Assembly: GCA_018716875.1 (NCBI GenBank)
Contig: DVJJ01000143.1
Span: forward strand, 1-64,000
Reading direction: 5' to 3'
Source: Candidatus Avoscillospira avistercoris
Lineage (GTDB): Bacteria > Bacillota > Clostridia > Oscillospirales > Oscillospiraceae
Length of the DNA stretch: 64,000 nt
In this document: positions 45,909-55,090 of the stretch, piece after piece
Numbering within the stretch: the first letter of the stretch is position 1
How the letters are laid out: each line of letters starts with the position of its first letter
The notes under the pieces: model-generated
Told to the model about the DNA's origin: nothing
Databases searched by the model: none
What the model saw: the letters and a program-made list of their open reading frames with translations, nothing else
Translations under genes and position numbers: made by a program

Positions 45909-46832
45909 TCAGGCGTTGTCCTTCGTAATCAATGTTACTTCAACAGGAATGGCCTTGTCAATGGTCTCGCCGTTGATAAGCTTCACCGCCTGCTCCACGG
46001 CTGTTTTGCCGATAAGGTCCGGCTGCTGGGCGATGGTGGCGTCCATACGGCCGGCCTTGATGGCCTCAATGGCGTCGTCGGTGGCATCAAAGCCCACCAC
46101 CATAATATCCTTACCGGCACCGGAAATGGCCTCCACAGCGCCCAGGGCCATCTCGTCATTGGCGGCAAAGACGGCCTGGATGTCGCCGTTGCTCTGGAGC
46201 ATGTTCTCCATGACGCTCATGCCCTCGGTACGGTCAAAGTTGGCGGGCTGACTGGACACCACATCCAACTTCTCGTCGGCCACATTGTGGAAGCCCTGGC
46301 CCCGGTCGATGGCAGCGGACGCGCCGACGGTGCCTTGAAGCTCTGCCACCTTGATACCCTCGCCCAGGGTGTCCACAATATACTGGGTAGCCATCTCCGC
46401 ACCAGCCACGTTGTCCGAAGCAATCTGGCAGTCGATTTCCACACCGTTAACGGCGCGGTCCACGGAGATGACCTTGACGCCCCGGCTGACGGCGCTGCTG
46501 ACAGCGCTGCTGACGGCATCGGAGTCCACAGGGTTGACGATAAGGACGCCCACCTGCTTGGAAACCAGGTCCTCGATGTCGCTGGCCTGCTTGGTGACAT
46601 CGTCACCGGCGTCCACCACCGTCAGCTTCACACCCAACTCCTGGGCGGCAGCCTCAGCGCCCTCCACCAGGGTCACAAAGAAGGGGTTGTTCTGGGTGGA
46701 GACGGACAGGCCGATGGAATTGTTGACGGTACCGCTGGCGGCGGCAGTCCCTTCACCGTCAATGGTAATCATGCAGCCGGTGCAGCCCAAAGCCAGCACG
46801 ACGCTGCACAGCAGTGCAAGGATTTTTTTCAT
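45909..46832 (-). CDS. rbsB: Ribose-type ABC transporter substrate-binding lipoprotein
   Basis: Lipobox LALGCTGC; periplasmic-binding fold with NPVDSDAVSSAV. Confidence 0.9.
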   Translation of the reverse strand: MKKILALLCSVVLALGCTGCMITIDGEGTAAASGTVNNSIGLSVSTQNNPFFVTLVEGAEAAAQELGVKLTVVDAGDDVTKQASDIEDLVSKQVGVLIVNPVDSDAVSSAVSSAVSRGVKVISVDRAVNGVEIDCQIASDNVAGAEMATQYIVDTLGEGIKVAELQGTVGASAAIDRGQGFHNVADEKLDVVSSQPANFDRTEGMSVMENMLQSNGDIQAVFAANDEMALGAVEAISGAGKDIMVVGFDATDDAIEAIKAGRMDATIAQQPDLIGKTAVEQAVKLINGETIDKAIPVEVTLITKDNA

Positions 46833-46847
46833 AGTTCGCTTCCTCCC

Positions 46848-47540
46848 TTATCTCTTGCGGTCGGACAGGACGGCCACGAGAATGACGATGGCTTTGATGA
46901 CGTCCTGATAGTAGGAGGTGACCTCCAGGATGTTCAGACCGTTGTTCAGCGCGGCGATGATGAGGACACCGGCCACGGTGCCGGTGATGCGGCCGCGGCC
47001 GCCATTCATACTGGTGCCGCCCAGGGCCACGGCAGCGATGGCGTCCAGCTCATAGCCCTCGGCCAGCGTGGGCTGGGCGGAGTCCACGCGGGAAATCATA
47101 ATGAGACCCGCCAGAGCGGCCAGGAAGCCGGAAATGCCGTAGACCCACACCTTGACCCGGGCGGTATTGACGCCCACCAGTTTGGCGCACTTCTCGTTGC
47201 TGCCGGTGGCGTAGACGCGGCGGCCGAAGGTGGTATGGTTGAGAATGAAGTAGAAAATCACAAAGGTCAGGACCAGGATGATGGCGGGAATGGGCAGTCT
47301 GATGGAGGGATTCCAGGTTGCTGCCAGGTTGCCTTTACCCAGGGTTTTAAAGAAGAATGCGCCGCTCTCGCTCTCGATGGTGGCAGCCAGCTGGGAGATG
47401 GGCTTGCCGTCGGTGAGGATTTTGGCCAGGCCGCGATAAGCGGTCATGGTGATGAGGGTGGCAATGAAGGGCTGGAGCCGTCCCTTGGTCACCAGGATGC
47501 CGCTGATGACACCCAGGATGACACCCACGATGAGGGCGGC
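46848..47540 (-). pseudogene. rbsC: Ribose ABC transporter permease, N-terminally truncated by deletion
   Basis: RbsC-like from AALIVGVILGVISGILVTKGRLQPFIATL onward; the preceding frame is antisense-independent rbsD 3' sequence; N-terminal TM segments and rbsA absent. Confidence 0.85.
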
Positions 47541-47944
47541 TAGCCGAAAATACAGCCGGACTGGAGAATGATGTTGGCATAGGGGGTCGTCTCACCGGTG
47601 CGGATGACGGCCCGGCAGTCTGCGGTCTGGGCCTTGAATTCCGTGTGGGGTACAAACTCCACCTCCACATTTTGACCGGCCAGCAGAGCCTCAATGCCTT
47701 GGAGGACCGTGGGGTTCTGCTCCTTGATTTCCTCGGCCAGAACAATCTTTTCCACTTTCATATCGGCCAGGACCAGCTCCAGCACACGGAGGAACTTGGG
47801 CTCGCCAAAGGTCAGGGACAGGTCAATGCGCTCTACCTCTTCCGGGATGGGCAAGCCGCAGTCGCCGATGGCGATGCGGTCCGTGTGTCCCATGTAAGAC
47901 AGGACACGGGAGATATCGCTGTTGAGAATGCCGTTGCGTTTCAT
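47540..47944 (-). CDS. rbsD: D-ribose pyranase
   Basis: ISRVLSYMGHTDRIAIGDCGLPIP; TPYANIILQSG. Confidence 0.93.
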   Translation of the reverse strand: MKRNGILNSDISRVLSYMGHTDRIAIGDCGLPIPEEVERIDLSLTFGEPKFLRVLELVLADMKVEKIVLAEEIKEQNPTVLQGIEALLAGQNVEVEFVPHTEFKAQTADCRAVIRTGETTPYANIILQSGCIFG

Positions 47945-48939
47945 TTTGTGTTCTTTTCCTTTCTTCTGGTGGTTTCTCTGGGAACCAGGGAGACGGGAAA
48001 CACCTGCTGTCTCCCCTCCTTGGGCAATGTACCTTTCTGCAAAATGACCTCCACCGCCCGGCGGCCCATAGTGGTAATGGGCTGGTGGATGGTGGTCAGT
48101 TCCGGCGAAATCAGGCTGGAAAGATGGATGTCATCAAAGCCGATCAGCTGGATTTGCTCCGGCACGGCAATGCCGCGCTTGTGGAGAATCTTATAAACCG
48201 AAATGGCGACGATATCGTTACAGGCGATGATGCCGTCCACGTCGGGGAACCGCTCCAACAGCTCCTCAGTCATAGCCAGACCTGCCTGGAAATCATAGTC
48301 ACATTCCACCACCCGCTCCTCGAGATTCTGCTCCCGGCAAAAATCCCGGTAGCCCTCGTAACGGGCCTGGGCCGTGTATAGGTTCTGCGCTCCGCGAATG
48401 CAGACCATCCGGCGGCAGCCGCAGGCCGTCAGATGTTCCGCCGCCAGCCGTCCGCCCTGGTAGTAGTCGCAGTAGAGATAGGCGTTGACCTGCTGTGTCT
48501 GGAACAACGCATCCACTACCACCACCGGCATATTGTAATGGGACAATTCCTCCTGGAGCGCTTCGTTGTTGGAAGCCACAATGACGCCGTCGGCATTGGC
48601 CGCCGCCAACATCTGCAAGGCTGAACGCTCCTGCTCCAGGTCGTGGTGGACGTTGTAAAGAACAATGCGGTAGCCCTGGAGCTTGGCCGCCTCGTCGATG
48701 ACATCGGCCAGCTGGGTGAAGTAGGGGTTGCGAATGCTGGGGATGATCACACCGATGGTCTTACTGGACTTTTTGAACAGAGACCGGGCCACTTCATTGG
48801 GGACAAATCCCGTCTCTTCTATGGCTTGCAGCACCCGTTCCCGCTTGTCGGCGGCCACCGGCGTGGTGCCGTTGATCACCCGGGAGACAGTGGCAGGCGA
48901 CACGCCCGCCCGGCTGGCAACATCACGAATACTGGCCAA
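47941..48939 (-). CDS. LacI family regulator (RbsR-like), TTG start
   Basis: ASIRDVASRAGVSPATVSRVINGTTPV; RBS GGAGGTG before TTG. Confidence 0.9.
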   Translation of the reverse strand: MASIRDVASRAGVSPATVSRVINGTTPVAADKRERVLQAIEETGFVPNEVARSLFKKSSKTIGVIIPSIRNPYFTQLADVIDEAAKLQGYRIVLYNVHHDLEQERSALQMLAAANADGVIVASNNEALQEELSHYNMPVVVVDALFQTQQVNAYLYCDYYQGGRLAAEHLTACGCRRMVCIRGAQNLYTAQARYEGYRDFCREQNLEERVVECDYDFQAGLAMTEELLERFPDVDGIIACNDIVAISVYKILHKRGIAVPEQIQLIGFDDIHLSSLISPELTTIHQPITTMGRRAVEVILQKGTLPKEGRQQVFPVSLVPRETTRRKEKNTK

Positions 48940-48970
48940 TGGCGCACCTCCATAAATGATAAAATGTTTC

Positions 48971-48986
48971 TTGAAACCCGTTTCAA
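48971..48986. promoter_or_regulatory. Candidate RbsR operator
   Basis: TTGAAAC-CC-GTTTCAA palindrome just downstream of the -10 box. Confidence 0.7.
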
Positions 48987-48994
48987 ACATGTAG

Positions 48995-49023
48995 AGCATA
49001 CAGATTATGTCGTATTCTGTCAA
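48995..49023 (-). promoter_or_regulatory. Promoter of the rbs operon
   Basis: TTGACA-N17-TATGCT on minus strand. Confidence 0.8.
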
Positions 49024-49230
49024 GATAGTTTTTTATTTTTGACTTTTTCACCAAGAATACCGCGGAACGTTTTGTGCAGAAAAACGGACAAATTTGAAAA
49101 TTCTGGGTTTTCTATATTTTGCAAGAAAAATTGCAAAACATCTTTCTTTTTTGCAAGTCCTGTGCTATACTGTTTCCGCAACGACGGAGCGGCTCCTCCG
49201 CCCAAGAAACAGAGAAAGGGGAATCCTCCC

Positions 49231-50076
49231 ATGAAAGCCAAAGCACGGGAAGTGCTGCTGCTGATCCTGGGCACCGCGCTGGTGGCCCTGGGCGTCTACT
49301 TTTTCAAATTTCCCAACAACTACTCCACCGGCGGCGTCACCGGTATCGCCGTCATTCTGTCCTCCCTGTTCCCCTCGGTCAGCTCCTCTACGTTTACCTC
49401 GGTCATCAACATTGCCTCCCTGGTTTTGGGCTTTGTGTTTCTGAATCGGGGCTTCGGCATCCGTACCATCTTCTGTACACTGCTGTTCTCAGCCATGCTG
49501 GCCGGTCTGGAATGGCTGTATCCCATGACCCATCCCCTGACGGACCAGAAGATGCTGGAGCTGTTTTTCGCCGTCATTCTCCCCTCTCTGGGCGCGGCCA
49601 TCCTGTTCAACCTGGACAGCTCCACCGGCGGCACGGACATTCTGGCCATGATCCTCAAGAAGTACACCAGCATGGACATCGGCAAGGCGTTGCTGTACGT
49701 GGACGTTCTGATTACCGCAGCAACCCTCATTGTCATCAACATTGAAACGGGCCTCTATTCCCTGCTGGGTCTGGTGCTCAAGTCGGTGATGGTGGATATG
49801 GTCATTGAGTCTTTCAACCGGCGCAAGAGCTTTATGCTGGTGACCTCCTGCCCCGACACAGTCTGTACCTATATCACCCACCAGCTGCACCGCTCAGCCA
49901 CCTACTGGAAGGGCGAGGGCGCCTACAGCCATCAGGACAAATGGGTGGTTCTGACGGCTCTGAGCCGCGCCCAGGCCGTGGCCCTGCGGCGGTATCTCAA
50001 GGGCATTGACCCCCATGCCTTTATGCTGATCACCAATTCCAGCGAAATCTTCGGCAAGGGATTTCTCCGGGCGTAA
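49231..50076 (+). CDS. YitT family membrane protein (DUF2179)
   Basis: NNYSTGGVTGIAVILS; LDSSTGGTDILAMIL. Confidence 0.92.
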   Translation: MKAKAREVLLLILGTALVALGVYFFKFPNNYSTGGVTGIAVILSSLFPSVSSSTFTSVINIASLVLGFVFLNRGFGIRTIFCTLLFSAMLAGLEWLYPMTHPLTDQKMLELFFAVILPSLGAAILFNLDSSTGGTDILAMILKKYTSMDIGKALLYVDVLITAATLIVINIETGLYSLLGLVLKSVMVDMVIESFNRRKSFMLVTSCPDTVCTYITHQLHRSATYWKGEGAYSHQDKWVVLTALSRAQAVALRRYLKGIDPHAFMLITNSSEIFGKGFLRA

Positions 50077-50093
50077 TCTTCATACATACGCAA

Positions 50094-50123
50094 AAGCCCA
50101 CCGGCGCGGATGCCGGTGGGCTT
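50094..50123 (+). terminator. Terminator of yitT-like gene
   Basis: aagcccaccggc-gcggat-gccggtgggctt-gtttttt. Confidence 0.9.
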
Positions 50124-50141
50124 GTTTTTTGACAAATGCGC

Positions 50142-50186
50142 ATACAGCAAACACCCACTGGCATTGCCGGTGGGTGTTTGCTGTAT
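50142..50186. terminator. Second tandem hairpin between yitT-like and nagA
   Basis: atacagcaaacacccactggc-att-gccggtgggtgtttgctgtat. Confidence 0.75.
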
Positions 50187-50240
50187 GGATTGGAAAAGCA
50201 GGATATTGGAACGCGGCGATCAATACGCCGGTTTGCGCAG

Positions 50241-51362
50241 TTACAGAGCGCCGTGGACCACGGTGCCCCGCAGAATCACGGCCCGAATGTTCAGGTCCTG
50301 ATCCAGAACCACGGCATTGGCCGCCTTGCCTGCCTCCAGGCTGCCGTACTGATCGTACAGGCCCAGGGCCTTGGCGGGATTGACAGCGGCAGCCGTCACG
50401 GCATCCGCCAGGGAAATGCCGAAGGAGACAGCGGTCTTCATGCAGGCCATCAAATCGGTGGCGCTGCCGGCAATGGTGCCGTCGGCCAGGGTGGCCTTGT
50501 TGCCTACCACCGTCACATCCTGGCCGCCCAGGGTGTACGCGCCGTCGGACATACCGGCGGCCCGCATGGTGTCGCTAACCAGAATCATCCGGTCCTTGCC
50601 CATCATGCGGAAGGTGGCTCGAATGACGGCCGGGTGGATATGGACGCCGTCGCTGATAATCTCGCAGTAGACATGATCGCAGTCGGCGGCAGCGCCGATG
50701 ACGCCGGGCTCCCGGTGATTGAAGGGAGGCATGGCGTTGTAGGTGTGGGTCAGATGGCGTGCGCCGTTGTCGAAGGCCTCCTTGGCAATATCATAGCTGG
50801 CCGTGGTATGGGCCAAACTGACCGCCACACGGTCGCTGACGGCCTTGATAAAGTCCATGGCGCCGTCCAGCTCAGGGGCGATGGATACCAGCTTCACCAG
50901 ACCCTCGGCACAGTCCATCAGGTGCTCCAGCAGCTCCACATTGGGATTCTGGAGCCATGCGCCGTTCTGGGCGCCCTTTTTGGCCATGGAGAGGAAGGGG
51001 CCTTCCAGATGAATGCCCACCAGCTCCGCGCCGCTCTTGCTGTGCTTGCGGTGCTCGGCACCCATGCGGCAGATTTTCTCCAGCTGCTCCGTCTCCAGGG
51101 TCATACCGGCGGGGCAAATCTGGGTCACACCGCGAGACAGCTCATAGTCCGCCATGGTCTGGAGCCCTTCGGGGTCGCCATCCGAAAAATCCGCGCCGCG
51201 GCAGCCATGGAAATGCAGATCCGTCAGGCCGGGAATCACATAGCAGCCGGACACGTCCACCGCACCGTCGGCCGCTTCGACGACTTTGCCGCCGTCGAAG
51301 CAGACGTCCCGCTCCACAAAGCCATGGATGGGATCAAAGACTTGTGCGCCGGTCAGTCTCAT
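50241..51362 (-). CDS. nagA: N-acetylglucosamine-6-phosphate deacetylase
   Basis: VIPGLTDLHFHGCRGADF; GIHLEGPFLS. Confidence 0.95.
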   Translation of the reverse strand: MRLTGAQVFDPIHGFVERDVCFDGGKVVEAADGAVDVSGCYVIPGLTDLHFHGCRGADFSDGDPEGLQTMADYELSRGVTQICPAGMTLETEQLEKICRMGAEHRKHSKSGAELVGIHLEGPFLSMAKKGAQNGAWLQNPNVELLEHLMDCAEGLVKLVSIAPELDGAMDFIKAVSDRVAVSLAHTTASYDIAKEAFDNGARHLTHTYNAMPPFNHREPGVIGAAADCDHVYCEIISDGVHIHPAVIRATFRMMGKDRMILVSDTMRAAGMSDGAYTLGGQDVTVVGNKATLADGTIAGSATDLMACMKTAVSFGISLADAVTAAAVNPAKALGLYDQYGSLEAGKAANAVVLDQDLNIRAVILRGTVVHGAL

Positions 51363-52102
51363 ACGAGACCCTCCTCCTTCAGGCCGGCCAGAGCGGCCTC
51401 GTCACCGACCAGAGTGACATTGGGATGGAGCTGCAGGATGGAAGCGGGGACCTCGGGAGTGATGGGGCCGCAGAAGGACTTGCGGATGATCTCAGCCTTA
51501 TCGGCGCCGCTGACCACCATCAGCACGGCCTTGGCCTGCATGATGGCCTGCATGCCCATGGTCAAAGCCTGACGGGGCACATCGTCACGGTTGGCAAAGA
51601 AGCGGGCGTTGGCGTCAATGGTCATGTCGGTCAGCTCTACGCAGTTGGTGCCGCAGGAGAAGTGGTCGGCGGGCTCATTGAAGCCGATGTGGCCGTCATG
51701 GCCGATGCCCAGCAATTGCAGGTCGATGCCGCCGAACTCCTGGATACGCTCGTCATAGGCGGCGCACTCGGCGTCCACATCCTCGGCCATGCCGTTGGGA
51801 ACGTAGGTGTTGGCCTTGTCGATGTCGATGTGGTCGAACAGGTTGGTGTTCATGAAGTAGCGGTAGCTCTGGTCATGGGTGCCGGGCAGACCGCGGTACT
51901 CGTCCAGGTTGACGGTACGGACATCCTTAAAGGTCACGTCGCCCTGCTGCTGCCACTTGGCAAGCTGCTGGTAAGCGCCCACGGGGGTGGAGCCGGTGGC
52001 CAGACCCAGAACGCAGTCGGGCTTCATGATGACCTGAGCGGCAATGACGTTGGCAGCCTGACGGCTCATGGCGTTGTAATCGGGGCAGACAATGATTCTC
52101 AT
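51359..52102 (-). CDS. nagB: Glucosamine-6-phosphate deaminase
   Basis: VLGLATGSTPVGAYQQL; GIGHDGHIGFNEP. Confidence 0.95.
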   Translation of the reverse strand: MRIIVCPDYNAMSRQAANVIAAQVIMKPDCVLGLATGSTPVGAYQQLAKWQQQGDVTFKDVRTVNLDEYRGLPGTHDQSYRYFMNTNLFDHIDIDKANTYVPNGMAEDVDAECAAYDERIQEFGGIDLQLLGIGHDGHIGFNEPADHFSCGTNCVELTDMTIDANARFFANRDDVPRQALTMGMQAIMQAKAVLMVVSGADKAEIIRKSFCGPITPEVPASILQLHPNVTLVGDEAALAGLKEEGLV

Positions 52103-52135
52103 GATTGATTTCCTCCTTGGTACCTTCAAAAACAG

Positions 52136-53044
52136 TTAGCAATATTTGGCCACGGCAGCAGTAATGGCGGCCACGGTCTCATCAACAATGGGAGCGTCGC
52201 TCTCGGCCAGGGGGGCCAGAGGCAGACGGACGGAGCCGCAGTCGGGACCGCCCATCTTGACAATGGCGGCCTTCATGACGGCATACAGATTACCCTTGGC
52301 GGAGCACATCTTGTAGATGATGCGGCAGCACTCATTCTGGATTTCCCGTGCCTGCTCCATCTTGCCCTCCAGGAACAGCTCCCGGATGCGGATGTACAGC
52401 TTGGGCATGACGCCATAGGTGCCGCCAATGCCGCCGATGGCGCCGGTAGCCAGACCGGCCAGCAATTGCTCGTCGGGACCGTTGAAAACGATGGCGCCGG
52501 TATCGCGGAACATCTGAATGTCCTGCACCGGCATGGAGGAGTTCTTCACACCGATGACGCGGGGGTTCTTCTGCATTTCGGCCAGCAGGGAGCCGGTCAG
52601 GGCCACACCGGCCAGCTGGGGAATATTGTAGATGATGAAATCCGTATTGGGAGCGGCGTCGGAGATGTCGTTCCAGTACTTGGCAATGGCATGCTCGGGC
52701 AGATGGAAGTAGATGGGGGGAATGGCGGCAATGGCATCGACGCCCAGGGATTCGGCATGGGCTGCCAGTTCCCGGCTGTCGGCGGTGTTGTTGCAGGCAA
52801 CATGGGCAATGACGGTGAGCTTGCCCTTGGCCTCGGCCATCACCTGCTCCAGAACCAGCTTCCGCTCGGCAACGCTCTGGTAGATGCACTCGCCGGAGGA
52901 GCCGCCCACATAGACGCCCTTGACGCCCTGCTCGATGTGGTAACGGGTCAGGGCCCGGACGCCCTCGGGGCTGATGTTGCCTTCCGCGTCATAGCAGGCG
53001 TAGAACGCGGGGATGATGCCTTGATACTTGGTAAAGTCTTTCAT
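52136..53044 (-). CDS. nanA: N-acetylneuraminate lyase (DHDPS family)
   Basis: GVYVGGSSGECIYQS; FIIYNIPQLAGVALT; linked to nagAB. Confidence 0.85.
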   Translation of the reverse strand: MKDFTKYQGIIPAFYACYDAEGNISPEGVRALTRYHIEQGVKGVYVGGSSGECIYQSVAERKLVLEQVMAEAKGKLTVIAHVACNNTADSRELAAHAESLGVDAIAAIPPIYFHLPEHAIAKYWNDISDAAPNTDFIIYNIPQLAGVALTGSLLAEMQKNPRVIGVKNSSMPVQDIQMFRDTGAIVFNGPDEQLLAGLATGAIGGIGGTYGVMPKLYIRIRELFLEGKMEQAREIQNECCRIIYKMCSAKGNLYAVMKAAIVKMGGPDCGSVRLPLAPLAESDAPIVDETVAAITAAVAKYC

Positions 53045-53122
53045 GGTTATACAACGCTCCAAAGTATAATATTACGGGTTCTGCAGGAGAACCTTAAAGA
53101 CAGTTTTGGGAACCGTGTTTAC

Positions 53123-53160
53123 AAACCGTACCGGCGCCATGGAATGCGCCGGTACGGTTT
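53123..53160. terminator. Intercistronic hairpin between permease and nanA
   Basis: aaaccgtaccggcgc / gcgccggtacggttt. Confidence 0.55.
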
Positions 53161-53202
53161 TAGATTGTGTATCCGCAGCAGTTGGCTGTTTGGAACAGTC
53201 CA

Positions 53203-54045
53203 TCAGCCCTTGACAGCACCCATGGAGATGCCCTGGGTGAAGTACCGCTGGAAGGCGATGAAGATGGCCACGATGGGCACGGCGGCCAGGGTGGCGCCGG
53301 CCATAATGAGGCCGAAGTCATTGGACATTTCGCCCTGCATACGGGCAATGCCCAGGGGCAGGGTCCACTTTGCCTCGCTGTTGAGCATGATCAACTGCAT
53401 AAAGTAGTCGTTCCAGGTATTGACAAAGGTGAAGATGGCCAGAGCGCCAATACCGGGCTTGATCATGGGGAACACCACAGAGCAGAAGGTGCGCACTTCA
53501 CTGGCGCCGTCCACCCGGGCTGCTTCCAGAATTTCTCCCGGAATGGTCTCAGAGAACTGCTTCATCAGGAACACACCGAAGGGCCAGCCCACGGTGGGCA
53601 GAATCACGGCCCACAGGGTGTCGTGGAGACCGATGGCGCTCATCTCCTGCAGCAGGGGGATAACAATGACCTGCTTGGGCAGCGCCATGGCGCAGGTAAT
53701 CATACCAAAGAGGAACGCCCGGCCGTAAAAGCGCTTCTTGGCCAGGGCATAACCGGCCAAGGAGGCGGTAAGACAAGTCAGGACCATAGCGCCTACGCAG
53801 ATGGCGACAATGTTCAGCAACCACTGGAGGGCGGGACGGTCAAAGAGCTTGACGTAGTTGGCAAGGGTGGGATTCAGAGGAAACCACTGGGGGTCCGCGG
53901 CAATGATGGTCTTATTGTCTTTAAAGGAGCCCGTGATAATCCAGTACAGGGGGAAGATGAAGAAGATGGCCAGAAGAATCAGTACGACAATGGTAAAAAT
54001 CCGGTAGCTCAAAGGGGTATCGGACAGACGGTTTTTTGTTTTCAT
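53203..54045 (-). CDS. Carbohydrate ABC transporter permease
   Basis: EAARVDGASEVRTFCSVVFPMIKPGI EAA motif. Confidence 0.92.
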   Translation of the reverse strand: MKTKNRLSDTPLSYRIFTIVVLILLAIFFIFPLYWIITGSFKDNKTIIAADPQWFPLNPTLANYVKLFDRPALQWLLNIVAICVGAMVLTCLTASLAGYALAKKRFYGRAFLFGMITCAMALPKQVIVIPLLQEMSAIGLHDTLWAVILPTVGWPFGVFLMKQFSETIPGEILEAARVDGASEVRTFCSVVFPMIKPGIGALAIFTFVNTWNDYFMQLIMLNSEAKWTLPLGIARMQGEMSNDFGLIMAGATLAAVPIVAIFIAFQRYFTQGISMGAVKG

Positions 54046-54057
54046 CTTCTCACCTCC

Positions 54058-54987
54058 TCAGGTTTCAGACTTGGCGAGCTTAAACTGCACAGCAGAGAAG
54101 ATCGCAATGATAATGGCAAGGATAACGCCCATGGCGTTGGCATAGCCGAAGCGGTGATACTTGTAGGCCATGTCGAAGATGTAGTACATAATGGTGTCGG
54201 TGGCGTGATTGGGACCGCCGCTGGTCAACAGCTGAATCAGCGCGAAGCACTGGAAGGAGTTGATGGTGGTGATGACCAGGATGTACAGGGTGGTGGGCAT
54301 AATCTGGGGCCACTTGACCTTCCAGAAAACCTGGAATTTGGTGGCGCCGTCCACCTGGGCCGCCTCCACCAGGGAGTGGTCCACATTGCCCAGGGCCGCC
54401 ACGTACAGGACGATGGGCTGGCCGATGGAGGTGGTGAACAGGATCATAATGATACAGGCCAGGGCCGTGGAGGGATTACCCAGCCAGTTGAAGCCCACGG
54501 AGTCGAAAATCTGATTGATCAGGCCGTTGTAGGGGTTGAACATCCACTTCCACACCACGGTGACGGCCACGGTGCCGGTGACCACCGGCAGATAGAACAC
54601 ACAGCGGTAGAAGGAACGGGTAAAGGCCTTCATCTGGTAGATAGCAGAGCTGACCCACAGGGAAAAGGCCGTAACGGTGGGCACAGCCACCACCACGATG
54701 ATGACGGTGTTGAGGAAGCCTTTCCGGAAAATGGCGTCCTGGAACATTTCCAGGTAGTTTCCGATACCCACAAAGGTGGCTTCGTCCATGTTCAGGCCCA
54801 TGTCGAAGAAGCTGTATACCAGACACATGACCATGGGCGCGACCACAAAGCCCAGGAAAAAGATGAGACTGGGTAACAGGAACAGATAGGCCGACAGAGT
54901 CTCTTTCCGTGCCAGAACTCTGCTTCTCTGGTGCATGCTGAGTTTCGGCGGTTGTTTGGAGGCGGCCGCGTTGGATCGTTGCGTCAT
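54058..54987 (-). CDS. Carbohydrate ABC transporter permease
   Basis: EAAQVDGATKFQVFWKVKWPQIMPT EAA motif. Confidence 0.92.
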   Translation of the reverse strand: MTQRSNAAASKQPPKLSMHQRSRVLARKETLSAYLFLLPSLIFFLGFVVAPMVMCLVYSFFDMGLNMDEATFVGIGNYLEMFQDAIFRKGFLNTVIIVVVAVPTVTAFSLWVSSAIYQMKAFTRSFYRCVFYLPVVTGTVAVTVVWKWMFNPYNGLINQIFDSVGFNWLGNPSTALACIIMILFTTSIGQPIVLYVAALGNVDHSLVEAAQVDGATKFQVFWKVKWPQIMPTTLYILVITTINSFQCFALIQLLTSGGPNHATDTIMYYIFDMAYKYHRFGYANAMGVILAIIIAIFSAVQFKLAKSET

Positions 54988-55090
54988 GGATCTCTCCCTC
55001 TCTAGTAAAATAAATGGCGGGCAAAACCCGTGCCCACCCCCTCGCAAGGGAGCGGGCACGGTGCGAAGTCAGGTTCGGATACCAGCGCGC

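Noticed and set aside
45204-47543. 779-aa plus-strand ORF
   Set aside because: Antisense across rbsK, rbsB and rbsC; compositional artefact
53167-54876. 569-aa plus-strand ORF
   Set aside because: Antisense to the two ABC permeases
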